Shown: positions 46,037 to 57,000 of the stretch, piece by piece
Numbering within the stretch: position 1 is the first letter of the stretch
Layout of the letters: each line of letters opens with the position of its first letter
Assembly (NCBI GenBank): GCA_037576195.1
Contig: CM075101.1
Location: 5,146,001 to 5,210,000 of the forward strand
Length of the DNA stretch: 64,000 bases
Direction of reading: 5' to 3'
DNA from: Phytoseiulus persimilis
Taxonomy: Eukaryota > Arthropoda > Arachnida > Mesostigmata > Phytoseiidae
Translations under genes and position numbers: made by a program
Notes under the pieces: model-generated
What the model was told of the DNA's origin: nothing
The model's database searches: none
The model's input: only the letters and a program-made list of their open reading frames with translations

Positions 46037-48516
46037 GGGAAAGTGCGGACAAACTGACAAACTCGCAGACGGAGCCGATTGTATAAAGTATGGATCGAGC
46101 TCAGGTTCTCAGCAGAGCCCAGCAAGCTAGCACAAGGAGGTCCCCACGATAAGAAAGAAATCGTGCGTGGTAGTGATGATTTGTCGGTGTTCTCTCCGAT
46201 GATCACTCCAGAACATTCCTTCCGGTGGTCGCCCTGAAGACTTTCTCGGCGATCCGTGAGGATGTTCCTCGAGGAGGATAGAAGAAAGTCCTGCTTCCGC
46301 CTTGAGGGTTACGGTGTTCTCTGATTCTTTAGGCGAAGCGCGACGGAGTTTCGAGAGCGCTCCGAGAAGTCCAAAGAGGGAATCGAGCGCGACCTAAAAC
46401 CGTCAGAAAGAAAACTATCTGATGGATCCTATGATCGAAGCCGCTTCTCCTCCGTAGTCGAACGTCATGAGAGCGCGATTTCGGAAAATAACGGGAGCTT
46501 GTTCGCTCTAGTGTGCAAGGGAAAGCAGGAGAAATGACAAAGCTCGGGGTGTGTGTCGTTGCAAGCCAGACGGATGAAGATTCGTCACTGAAAGTGTTCT
46601 CGCCGAAATAATCCCACAATTGCCGTATGGGATCGCGATGAGCACAAGTGTTGCCAGGATGGGAGACGCTCCAGTCGACACTCCTAGCTGGAAAGATCCA
46701 TCATCGTCGTGGTTACGCCTTTGTGACGGGTACCCCCAGTGTTGGTACAAACAGAGCTCAGGTCTTCGAATCGCGAAGTTCTCGAGGCGGACGTACAGCG
46801 CGAGCGCCGTTCAGGCTGGGTTCCCGTGTGCTCGGGCCGGAGACTCTGGCGTCTCACATCAGGAGTATGACTAACGGTGCAACCTCTCTGGTGGCAAGCG
46901 TGTTCGACATGATGTTCGAGCTACATGGGAGCTCAACGATTGGCAAGCAGCATTCTCGCGAAACTCGGAGCAGGGGTGCAAACGCAGAGCGATGCAAACC
47001 CTCCCTTATTCGTGGTCCTGCGGTGCCATTGGCCACATCCCACGGGAGGGCGGGTATGGTATGAGGCCAGTGCTAAGACGGTCCTTGAGGTACGACCTGT
47101 ACGACCAGCGATGTGATCGGATCTTATTCCTGGTCGGAACCGAGCTAAGCCTCAGCGATTTGGAATTTACTCTTGTGTTGAGGGTCGGAAGGGAACGATT
47201 AGGTTGATTACATCTCCGGAGAAATCAACCGTCTGTCTCGAATCGTTTCCTCAGAGTAGCCATACGCTATCAACTCTTGTCGATTGGGGTCGTTCACGAC
47301 GTCGAATTCGCTCGTCTCGACAGGAGTTTCAAGCGTCTCTAGAGCATATTTTCTCCGCTCAGACTGGTGCGCGCTGCTTTCCGTTGTTCTCGGAGGACCG
47401 TAACAGATCATTCGGAGCTTAACGCTTTTCAGTGTGAGGACCGATATCGGACGTCGAGAGGCGAGGCAGACAAAGTCTTTCTACCACTCGCTTGTGATCG
47501 TCAAACTCCTCGTGGACTTGTTTTCTCCCTCCGCAGAGGAGGGTACGGCTTCTTCATTTGCAAGATGAGAGCATTTCGAACGTGGACATTCTGAAGATCA
47601 TCGTTTTGTGCCGAGATCACTCGGCGCGTTCCAAATCGTTCGAGTTGAAGAAGTACGTTCCCTGCATCATGTCGGGACTGAGGAAACGAATCACAAGCTC
47701 ATCGTGTGATCGACCAACAGAGCTTCATCCTCATGGAGACGATCGGTGGAGTTATCTGGGATTCATTAGGGAGACTCAGGAGCTCCACCGGGAAGGTGTC
47801 GCACCGCAACGACTTGAAGGCGACGATCAAGCAAAAGATGGACTGGGGTTGACAAGGTCAACGACAGATAAACTCTTTGTGAGATGCTATTATTCAGTCC
47901 GATCAAGCCCTCGGAGAGCGTCGCCCCTGATAGCTTGTTCTGCAAGTGTTACTCAGGGGAGGCAGAAGATAAGTTGCTGAATTGGAATTCTAGAAAATAT
48001 TGAGTCCGGATTCGGGCGACGGCCAACCAACGGCGGCTGTGAGTTTAATCGGTTGAGGGAGTTCAAGACACCGATTGCTACTTGGTGGGTTTACGCCCCA
48101 CCAGAGAGCTGGCTATCGGTGTGCTGGCAATTGTTGCCGCTCGTTACGCTCACGGGCCGTTTCTAGGCCCATCGTACGGTTCGCTGCCGTCCGCTCGGAT
48201 CGGGCCTTCCGCTCAAATTGAGCGACACCGAATATTCACAGCCTCGAATAGCGATTTCGAAAAGTCCAGCTCAAGATCCGGGGTGCGTCTCACCCGATGA
48301 AACTGTTCGCGCGAGACCGGAATCTGCCGCGGATGACACATTGCACTCACGTATTTGCCACGGAGAACGCAGGAGGCGTGACGGACTGGCGGTGAGACGA
48401 GCGCAATTGATTCGTTGCAATATTCATGTTGGAGACGCCGCCGCTGACTCAATGAGCTGAATAAGGTGTGTCTCTTCATGAGATAAAGATTCTGTCCGAC
48501 TCGTATTCCTTCCGCT
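46037..48516. other. Unassigned region left of the retrotransposon
   Basis: No gene is recognised. A frame near 46990-47070 reads WSCGAIGHIPRE, resembling a decayed CCHC zinc knuckle of a retrotransposon Gag. The rest of a Gag or Pol is not evident. I searched by eye for a long terminal repeat pairing with sequence after 50100 and saw none. Confidence 0.4.
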
Positions 48517-49463
48517 ATGTCATTCCTCGGGGCCAAACAGAAAGACCAAACAGTTAGCGCAGTCGATGCTGAATCTGAGCGGGAGAATGCGAAGTCTGGA
48601 AGTGAGCTGTCAGAAAAGTCCATCCTCACTCGACTCATAGCATTCTTGGAGAAGCTGGCTGAGTCACGGACAACGGCCGCTTGTCCAGCGTCGCAGGATG
48701 CACATGCACCTTCAGCTCCGATCTCCCCAACCTGAAGCCTCCCCTTGGCACATTTACGCACAGTCCGGAGGCTGAGCTCACTTTGGATGACTGGCTCTTT
48801 CGCAACCAGCCCATGCCGGAGTCGTCCATCACAGACGAGCGTCTGCGGATTCAGATTCTGTTCAATTTTGTGGTAGACAACAACCACCGTTTGCTAGAGC
48901 TTCTGAAGACCACATTCGGTTCTTCCATGTCGTTATCCCGTCGGAGGTACGACATCCTGTCTTTTCGAGTCGACGCCTCGACTCGTCCCATGGACGTTCT
49001 CAATTTGGCAAATATCAAAGGAGACGAATTCGAATTCGAGGAACTGACCCTGGATCGGTTCAAGGTTTTCGTCAGCATGATCTTCGCTTCTGGACCCTCC
49101 TTCAAAAGCTTACGTACGCTAGTGCCAAGGGTGCTGGACGAAAAACCCGACTTGACGGTCGACAAGCTTCGAGAAGTCGTGGAACAGTATGCTCAGCGTA
49201 GTAAAGAGGCTGCGCTGGACACATCGGCGCTTCGATCAGAGTCTCTTCCCGCAGAGGTCGTGAATCTTGTCCAGCGAAACGCTCGTAGCGGACAAAGCGG
49301 GCGGGGCAGTCGTGACGGACGCGGTGGTCAGCAAAACAAGCGACTTGGCCCAACCCGCTGCTTGGGTTGCGGTGAAGGACATTCTCGGTATGCATGTCCA
49401 CGCGCTTCGACGAAGTGCAAGAAGTGCAACAAGGTAGGACACATCGAACGAGTCGATGTCTGA
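48517..49463 (+). pseudogene. Retrotransposon gag relic with CCHC zinc knuckle
   Basis: Two overlapping frames (48517-48735 and 48681-49463) together resemble a Ty3/gypsy Gag. There is a capsid-like helical region (DDWLFRNQPMPESSITDERL ... LVPRVLDEKPDLTVDKLREV), then a Gly/Arg/Ser-rich linker. A CCHC knuckle CLGCGEGHSRYAC follows, then a second knuckle CKKCNKVGHIERV that loses its last Cys at the deletion junction. A 1-nt frame change separates the first 70 codons from the rest. Gag normally packages element RNA; this copy cannot produce a full product. Confidence 0.75.
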
Positions 49464-49499
49464 TGAAGATCGATGATGAAAGTCGGTCCCCCTCACACA

Positions 49500-50098
49500 C
49501 AGGTTTCAGACAATTGGGGCCAGTGTACAGCAGTCGACGTCGCAGCTTTCTGCTCGGAGTACGACGTGACATATTCGCGGTGTGCGGAAAAAATGGTTCA
49601 CACCGTGCAGAATTCCTTGGACAGATCGCCAAGAGCTCCGGATGTGGCGGTCCCCGCTTACAACTATACACGCAATGAGGCGATCGGTGGTAGGTCGCCA
49701 GCGGAAGCTTTCTTCGGCAGGAAGGTGCGCACTCCGGTCGACGTTTATAGGCGTTTCGAAACTCAGCCTGGTCTTTCAGACTGGCAGAGAGAGATGAAAA
49801 CTCAGTTCGACCGTCATCACAGGACCCGCAGCCGACAGTCCTCGTCGGGGAGGCCGTAACGGTAGAGTTGGCAAATGGCACGCGCCTGCCCTGCACAGAA
49901 GGAAGGTTCCTGGGAAGGGCCATGTCAGAAATCCTGTATCAACACGAGATGTTTGTTCGTCACTTGAACCAGCTCTGGAAACGCTCTCCCGCAGTTTCGT
50001 GCCCCGACGAGCTGGAACTTGAGGATGCAGTTTCGCTACCGAACGCCGCGCGTCGGATGGCACGATCCCCAGTCAAGACGGCTTCAGTGGGAGTCTGA
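49500..50098 (+). pseudogene. Retrotransposon integrase C-terminal fragment
   Basis: The plus-strand frame to 49859 shows the end of an rve integrase core and its typical follow-on: SDNWGQ, AAFCSEYDVTYSRCAEKMVH, then YNYTRNEAIGGRSPAEAFFG and RKVRTPVDVYRRF. After a frameshift near 49840 it continues as VELANGTRLP ... FVRHLNQLWKR, the C-terminal domain, ending at 50098. The catalytic Asp/Asp/Glu set is incomplete: a DN dipeptide is present, but the upstream core is deleted. Non-functional. Confidence 0.75.
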
Positions 50099-53000
50099 GT
50101 GATGTCGAAGGCTCAGCAACTCCTCCTCCTGGTGCGACCGCTCTCACATAGGCAGCAGCGGCCGTCTCACAGCCCGCTTGGAGACAGCAACGACCGCGTG
50201 CGTACGAAGGAGTAAGAGATCATCGCGTTCTGTCAGGACATCGTCCCCCAAAGTAGATGTCTTGAAAGTGGTCCACTCGCAGGCCGCAGTTTGCCCACGC
50301 CTGGTCCATGGATTTTGGATGATTTTTTTGCTTTCATCAAGCACAACTGTTCAGATGCAGGTTGAGATAGGTGTTTTCATCGAAACCATCGGCTACAAGG
50401 AGGGCCTTTTTCATGGTTGTTCTCGCTCGTTGAACGAACGGTGGGAGGCTCCCCAATGCTCTTTTTCAAACATGGAAAAATCCGGAAGGGAACTCCACTC
50501 CAGGGGCAATGCCGGGGACCCAGCGGTTTACGGCCGAACTTCAACTCTTGTCTGTGGCGAGGAACAAAGTTTCCCTGTAGAATTTGTCACTGAACGGAAA
50601 CATCTTGCTATCAGCGAAACTAGGATATCAGATTTCGCGAAATCCGCTGCTTCGCACAGCTCATGGATGTCGTGGAAGAAAGCGCTGGGACTCCACCGTG
50701 ATTGTGTAAAGCAAAATGCCGTGAGAAACTCTCGGCCTCACTCGCGGGTCTTGTGTTCTTGAGAAACCCACCGATGTAGGGTCATAATTAAACTCGTGCC
50801 AAAACTCTCTGTTTCTCCCCTTCTGGAAGCGACTCATATGAGGGCTGCGTTCATCAACTCATATTCTTGGACCCTCGGCCGAGCATTAGGGGTCCGACTT
50901 GTCAGTGAGAGCGTCGTATCTGCTCGGATACCCGATATCTGGTGTACATAAGCTATAATATATCTGCTATGTAGAGTAGAACAGTGGGCCATCGGTCATC
51001 CGTGAAGGTCTGATTATAGCAGACGCGTCCTGGTTCGTTTGAAGTCCGCTCACGCATACGAAATGTCCGTAGCGCTGGAGCTTCTCCATCAATCAGATCC
51101 ATGGCAAAGTATGCCATGTGTCTGCTAGGAAGCATCGACCTTGCGGGCGTTGAAGGCGGTGGTTACTGCCTAGCGCGAGATTGGAAGACAGCGGAGGGGA
51201 AAACTGGTACAAGAGGGGGGTGGGGGGGGTTATGCCCGTGGGGGAGAAAATCACGAGATGGATGAGCACTCAAGATCTCCTCAACTCGAAAAAAAATCTT
51301 CCTGGACTCAAGATGTCAGTCTCGAATCACCCCCGAGTTCACCCCAATTATTTGCGTCAAGTCTTCCAACAAACACGTCATTTGGCTACCAGTCCGGAGA
51401 ACATCACCGAGGTTCCTGACGCCACTATCTCCGAAAGAACCCAGGGCGAACGGAGGAGCACCTGGTTTTTGAGCCCGCTCCAGCATCCGGAGAGCTTGCA
51501 AAGTGCGCCAGGTAGTGAAATACGGATTTGCGACAGAGAAAACCTTTTGCTTCACTGATAGACTCTGTTCAGTCTGCGAAATATTCCAACACTGATATGG
51601 AGAGCATTGTCTATTGGCGCGAAAACCTATTGACGGATCGTTTCCACAAATTCACAGAACACAATCCGGAGAGATACCGTTGTATTAAGCTCAACGCGGA
51701 GGATCTTTATGAGGAATGGATAAGGGACATGCTCAGCAGACTGCAGAAAACAGAAGACTTGTGTGGAGCCCGCAGTCAATCCGAATGAAAATTGGGCCCA
51801 TTTTCTGTTTTCGTTAGCGAGTGTCCGGTAGAATGTAATGATTGAATCTGATAAGTGTCCGGCACATCACAACCCTCATTTGCCCCCCCCCCCCTTCGCT
51901 TAGAGCCAGAAGTCACGTCAAAAATCGAATCGTGCTCAGCGCGAGGGGAACTGATAGTAAGCTGCAGCGCATTCGTAAGCCTCGAAGAGTTTAATACGAT
52001 GTCGTCGAGAACATTACTTTAATGAATGTTCTGTAGGTGTAATGTGTGTTATTTCAAACATGATGAGAAGTTGTTTCCATGAGTGGCGGGGCACTCCGAT
52101 GAGCAGAAGAGCAATGCATCAGGTGATCTTAATGGATCGAGAAGGCGGAGCGTGCGTGTCGCCCGGCGAACCTCTCCGAGGGCTGGCATCCTCGGGCGTC
52201 CCTCTTGTGTTATCAAATGCAAAAGAAAATCTGATGGCGAAATTTTAAATAATCTTCACCTAGGTCCTCATACATCACCAGGCATATCTCTCCTGGACCT
52301 AAACGAGCGATGGTGGCAGAGTTCAATGGTTCCGGCTTCCAGCCTGATGGGTTCTGCCAACAGGTCAACAATGAATCCTTGATACCCAATCAGAGAAGTT
52401 CTGAGACTCTCTGGCCAGTTTCATCGCTCTCATCCGCGAATTTAACTTTCTCCGGGAGTTCGGGGCACACCTCCGGGCCTCCTAGGACATCAATGTTAAG
52501 CGACGTCATTCACTGCCGATTCTTGGGTCGCAGGGCTGCTGAAAGGGCGGTAGTGTCTAAAAAGGCACTGCTTCCGCCCCGAGCGGCACTTCAGAGGTGC
52601 TCGCCTCGGGAGAGGGTAAATCGTAATTGCCCGTCAATCGGGTTTTCAATTGTATGAAGCCGTAGGAGGTTCGGTGAAGAATCCGCTGGAATGGATTCTC
52701 CGAAATATGTAGCTCTGTTAGAAACTCGTTGCCCACTCCGATCTCGCAGTCTGTCGGAAAATCCGAGTTCTCCTCTTCCACCCATGTCTAGTAGAAATCA
52801 TCGTCATCAAATCGTCCGCCATCGGGGATCGCCCTGCATTGCCTTCGAGTCCGCTCTGAATAATTTTCCGCGGCCGTTCTCAGAATCCTTCCGGGAGGCA
52901 TCGCTGAGACACCGTTCCTTCCGTTGCTTGATATGGCTGTCCATGTTTGCGATAAGCTGCATTGTTGCGTCCATTTCCAGCAAGAATCATCATCACCAGC

Positions 53001-54051
53001 GTCGTCTACCTCCTTGTCTGCTACCCAAGATCGTCCAGCCTTCCATTTGGGACCCTTTACTGCCATTTTCCACCATTCGTTCCTGCTCTGCCTCCGGAAC
53101 ATTGAGTTAAGAAACCGCTCTCTCTATCACGAGCAGCGGCTATTTTTTCCGCTCCATCGTTTCAAAAAAATTGGATGTGTGTACGACGACGGCCGCGGGG
53201 TGAGCACAGCGAGAGAAAAACAAAGAGTGGAACAGAGGAGGAAATAACGAACACAACAAACACACATTGAAAATATCTGTGCGAGAGAGTGTGTTTCTGT
53301 GTGTGTATTCCACTGTTGGCTTCGGGAAGCACCAAGCTACAGCGAACTCTTAGTTGTTCTACATCTTGTCTTCTAGTGAACGTTGATCGCAATCATCATC
53401 ATGATAATTGCAATTATCAGGAAGGTGTGAATTAAGTGTCTCTGACGGATTTGACGACGACGACGAAGACGCTCTCATTGTTTCAGCGTCCGTGCTCCGT
53501 CGTGCCTCTGCCTATCCCGGTGTTTCGACGTTTTGGTCGACTCCCGAACACCCGACGGGTCCCAACTAGGAGCGTTCGGTGGGGTTGCGTTCCGCTGCAA
53601 ACTGTGTCCTATCACGAGTCGGGGCCGCTGCTCTCGAATGCTGCTATTGTGAGCGGGCGGCGGCGGCAAACGACGAACTGAGACAGCAGCAGCAGAACAT
53701 CAGCAAGTGCAGTGGAGGCAACAGCATCCTACGGGGCGAACGAGATCAACAACAGTTCATAGCCGAGATCGTTCGCGGGCATGTGATGAAGTCGTTGGAA
53801 AACTCCCCTTTGCCCCGGAGCACTGCTTTGGCCGGCACGAACCGCGTTCCCAAAAACACAGGGGCCCGGCTCGGCGGGGCTTTCTCCTCCTGATTTTCTA
53901 CGGACAGGAACAACATCACGACAGTGGCGGCGACATCTACGGCCATCACGGTCGTCCACCATCTACATTACCATCTTCACCATCTCTGTTTCGTCGATTC
54001 GGCGGTTGGGTCTCGCTGTGACGACGAATCGGACATCTTATCTTCGACATC
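50099..54051. other. Unassigned region upstream of HIRA
   Basis: No gene recognised. It contains a G-rich run at 51210-51230 and a C run near 51883-51895. The last 600 nt before 54052 are the likely HIRA 5' UTR and promoter, with GAC-type triplets at 53452-53471. A coding-like segment at 51560-51788 is listed separately. Confidence 0.45.
51570..51788 (+). other. Possible terminal exon of an unnamed gene
   Basis: After a CTCTGTTCAG acceptor-like site an open frame reads charged, helical sequence (DMESIVYWRENLLTDRFHKF then DLYEEWIRDMLSRLQK) and stops at 51788. An earlier frame at 51355-51545 could be a preceding exon. The minus strand is also open and protein-like there, so the strand is uncertain. 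No family recognised. Confidence 0.2.
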
Positions 54052-57000
54052 ATGGTGAAGCTTTACAAACCCACTTGGGTCAGCCACGATGGTGAGTGCG
54101 CATTCTTGAAATCCTCCCGTGTCGTGCAGCTCACTAGCCATCTCTTTTTACGGCCCTTGCAGTTTCATGAGGACTCGTTGGGACGAGGCCTGTGTTCCAT
54201 TCCAAGTGTTTTGAAGGGATACATTATGGTGAACAGAATCATGTGGATCACGTGATGGATCCACTGGTATCTTTTCCCGGACAGTAGCTCACACTTCGGT
54301 GCTAGCATGCAGAATCAGACTGGTATTCGGAGCGTGGGCAGAACTCCCAGTGCTGCCCACTGACTCCGTTGCTTTGGAAAGAGCGAGCCTGGAGAATGAA
54401 GGGAATTCTCCTCCTTGCACGTAGGCGATTGCCAGAACAAAGCTCCCTTGTAGGCATTATGAGGTTTTTGTGACTAAGAATAGCCGTTCTCCTTCAAGGC
54501 AACCCCATCTTCTCCTGCGACGTGCACCCAGATGGAAGTCGCTTCGCGACGGGAGGCCAGGGTCAGGATTGTGGCCAGGTACACACAGAATATCGCATGC
54601 ACTTCCACGGTCAATGTGACGTGAGGAATGTTGAACCCAGCTGTATAACAGGAGGGAGAATAACTCGTCAACGTTGGATTTTTCCTAGGTCTGCATCTGG
54701 AGTATGGGCCCTGTCTTGCGCGCCGACGAGGAGCGGAGGGAATCAGTCCCCAAATTGCTCTGCCAACTCACCAACCATCTAGGTGAGCTCGGTTTTCCAT
54801 CCAGAATCTTTTAATCTCAATGAGTTAGAAGATGAGACCACTTCTCAACGATGCAACGACTGTTCCAGCCTGCGTCAATTGTGTGCGGTGGTCCCATGAC
54901 GGGCGTTTCCTCGCTTCCACTGGGGACGACAAGACCATTATGATTTGGCAAATCGGTGAGGAACTTTCGGCGAGAATTCTTCCTTGAGCCATGTTCAAAA
55001 GATCCGATTCTATGTCGAAGGCGGCTCCGTCGGAAACAAGCTTCATTGCATTTTTTATACAGGGCGTACCATAACGGGTCCGGGATCTTACGGAGCGGCG
55101 TTCGGGAAAGCTAACGTCGAACAATGGCGAACGGTTGCCTGTTTGAAAGGCCACGACGGAGGTAATTTCTGCTCGATGTCGATGAGAAGGAGTCCCATAT
55201 GAATTATCCAAGGCGAGGTTCGGAGAAGGATACAGCGGACTACGAGCTCAAACAACCTAATTCCAGACATCTTGGATGTATCGTGGTGTCCTACCGATCA
55301 GTATATCGCTTCCTGCTCCGTTGACACAACCTGCATCATTTGGAACACACGCCGCTGGCACGATCGCATCGCCATACTCAAGGGACATCAAGGTTTTGTC
55401 AAGGTGAGGACGTTTCGCAAATTCCTCGAACTTTCGGTTCTGTTGACGTCGACCAGCGAATCTGAGTCCATTTTATCTCGGTCGATAGGGTGTCAGTTGG
55501 GATCCAGTTGGCAAATACATAGCCACCCAAAGCGATGACAAAACCATACGAATCTGGAGAACGCACGACTGGCAGCAAGAATGTGTGATAAAAGAGCCTT
55601 TCGAGGAATGCGGAGGTTAGTGATGCTTTCTATCAACGGATTCAACGAATGCTTACCGACGCTGACGATGCCCGAAAGAGCTCAGACGGTCATTGCATGT
55701 AATCCGAGGTTGTCTGAATGTTCCCTGCAGGTACAACTCACGTTTTGAGGCTGAATTGGTCACCCGACGGGCAGTACCTCGTGTCTGCGCATGCGATGAA
55801 CAATGGTGGCCCTACTGCTCAGATTATCGAGCGGGGAACCTGGAAAACCGACAAGGACTTCGTCGGGCATCGAAAAGCAGTGGCCGTAGTGCGTTTCTTC
55901 CCCAGCATCATGAAGCGGACCGATCAGGAGGGTCAGACCGAGTACTTCGCGTGCTTGGCGATTGGCTCGAGAGATCGATCCGTGTCGGTGTGGCTGAACG
56001 ACAAGCGGAGACCTCTTTGCGTCATCCACGATTTGTTCACGAATTCCGTGGTGGACGCGAGTTGGAATCCTGTCTCGAGCCAGCTTCTCGTCTGTTCTTC
56101 CGATGGGAGTCTGGCGGTTTTGGACTTCTCCATGACGGAACTCGGCGAACCACTATCAGCGGACGAGAGAACGAGTTTCTTCCATAAGATATACGGTATA
56201 TCTGGACAAACTGTCGGTGGCCTCTCTTCTGTGAGCAACATTCTCGTGGAAAACGTAGATGTCCTGAAAGCGCACGAAAAAGCCAAGACCAACGGGATGG
56301 TGAGTAAAGCTGTTGGTCAACAATCGACTTCTTCGAGGGATTCGGATGACGCATCTCCCGAGATCGGAGGGATATCAGACGATTTCTTCGCAATTCCAGG
56401 CGATCCAAGCTCCGAGGCCGGATATCTCTCAAACTCAAAGTAATACTTCGCTGCTGTCCAGCCAACGTCTCGCTAAAGGCCCGACGGACCGGCAGATCGA
56501 GACGATCATGCCGAACGGAAGAAGACGAATAACCCCCCTGTACATTCCCCTCGACTTGGAAGGTCCCGACCTGGGTCAGCCCACTTTCAGCAGTTCTACC
56601 ATGGAAAGGTCGAAAATCATTGTTGAAAAGCGCGAGTCGAACTCACTGCCGCCGTTAGCCTCGATGGCTCCGACAGCATCTGTCGAAGAACCTTCCCGAT
56701 CGGCTCCTGCTGCCGTAGCCAAAACGAAGGAAGCTGTCCCGGCCGTTCCGTCGTCTCAACCTGCTTCAGCGACGACTTTGACCATTGCGAGTAATGCTGC
56801 TGTTCCGGGAAAAGGGAAACCCAAGCGAATAAAGCCCACGCTAGTCGGTGGCTCCCAGGAAACAGAAACAGCGGTCGCAACCTCAGCGCAGTACGATCTG
56901 CCCACCGCGCAACGTTCGGAACCGATTCAGCAACAGACATATTATCAGAAACCTAAGGTGAGACGCCCTCGCTAAGTCTATCAGCGATTCCGCGTGAAAC

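Larger units (their letters stand above)
48517..50098 (+). mobile_element. Internally deleted Ty3/gypsy-like LTR retrotransposon
   Basis: A Gag region (48517-49463) is followed directly by the C-terminal half of an integrase (about 49500-50098). Protease, reverse transcriptase, RNase H and the N-terminal part of integrase are missing, so a large internal deletion near 49455-49500 is inferred. Frameshifts occur within gag (near 48710) and within the integrase tail (near 49840). No flanking long terminal repeats were found by eye. It is a dead, non-autonomous relic. Confidence 0.75.

Noticed and set aside
46990..47070. CCHC-like WSCGAIGHIPRE stretch
   Set aside because: The first and last metal ligands are missing and no surrounding Gag sequence could be read, so it is not called as an element.
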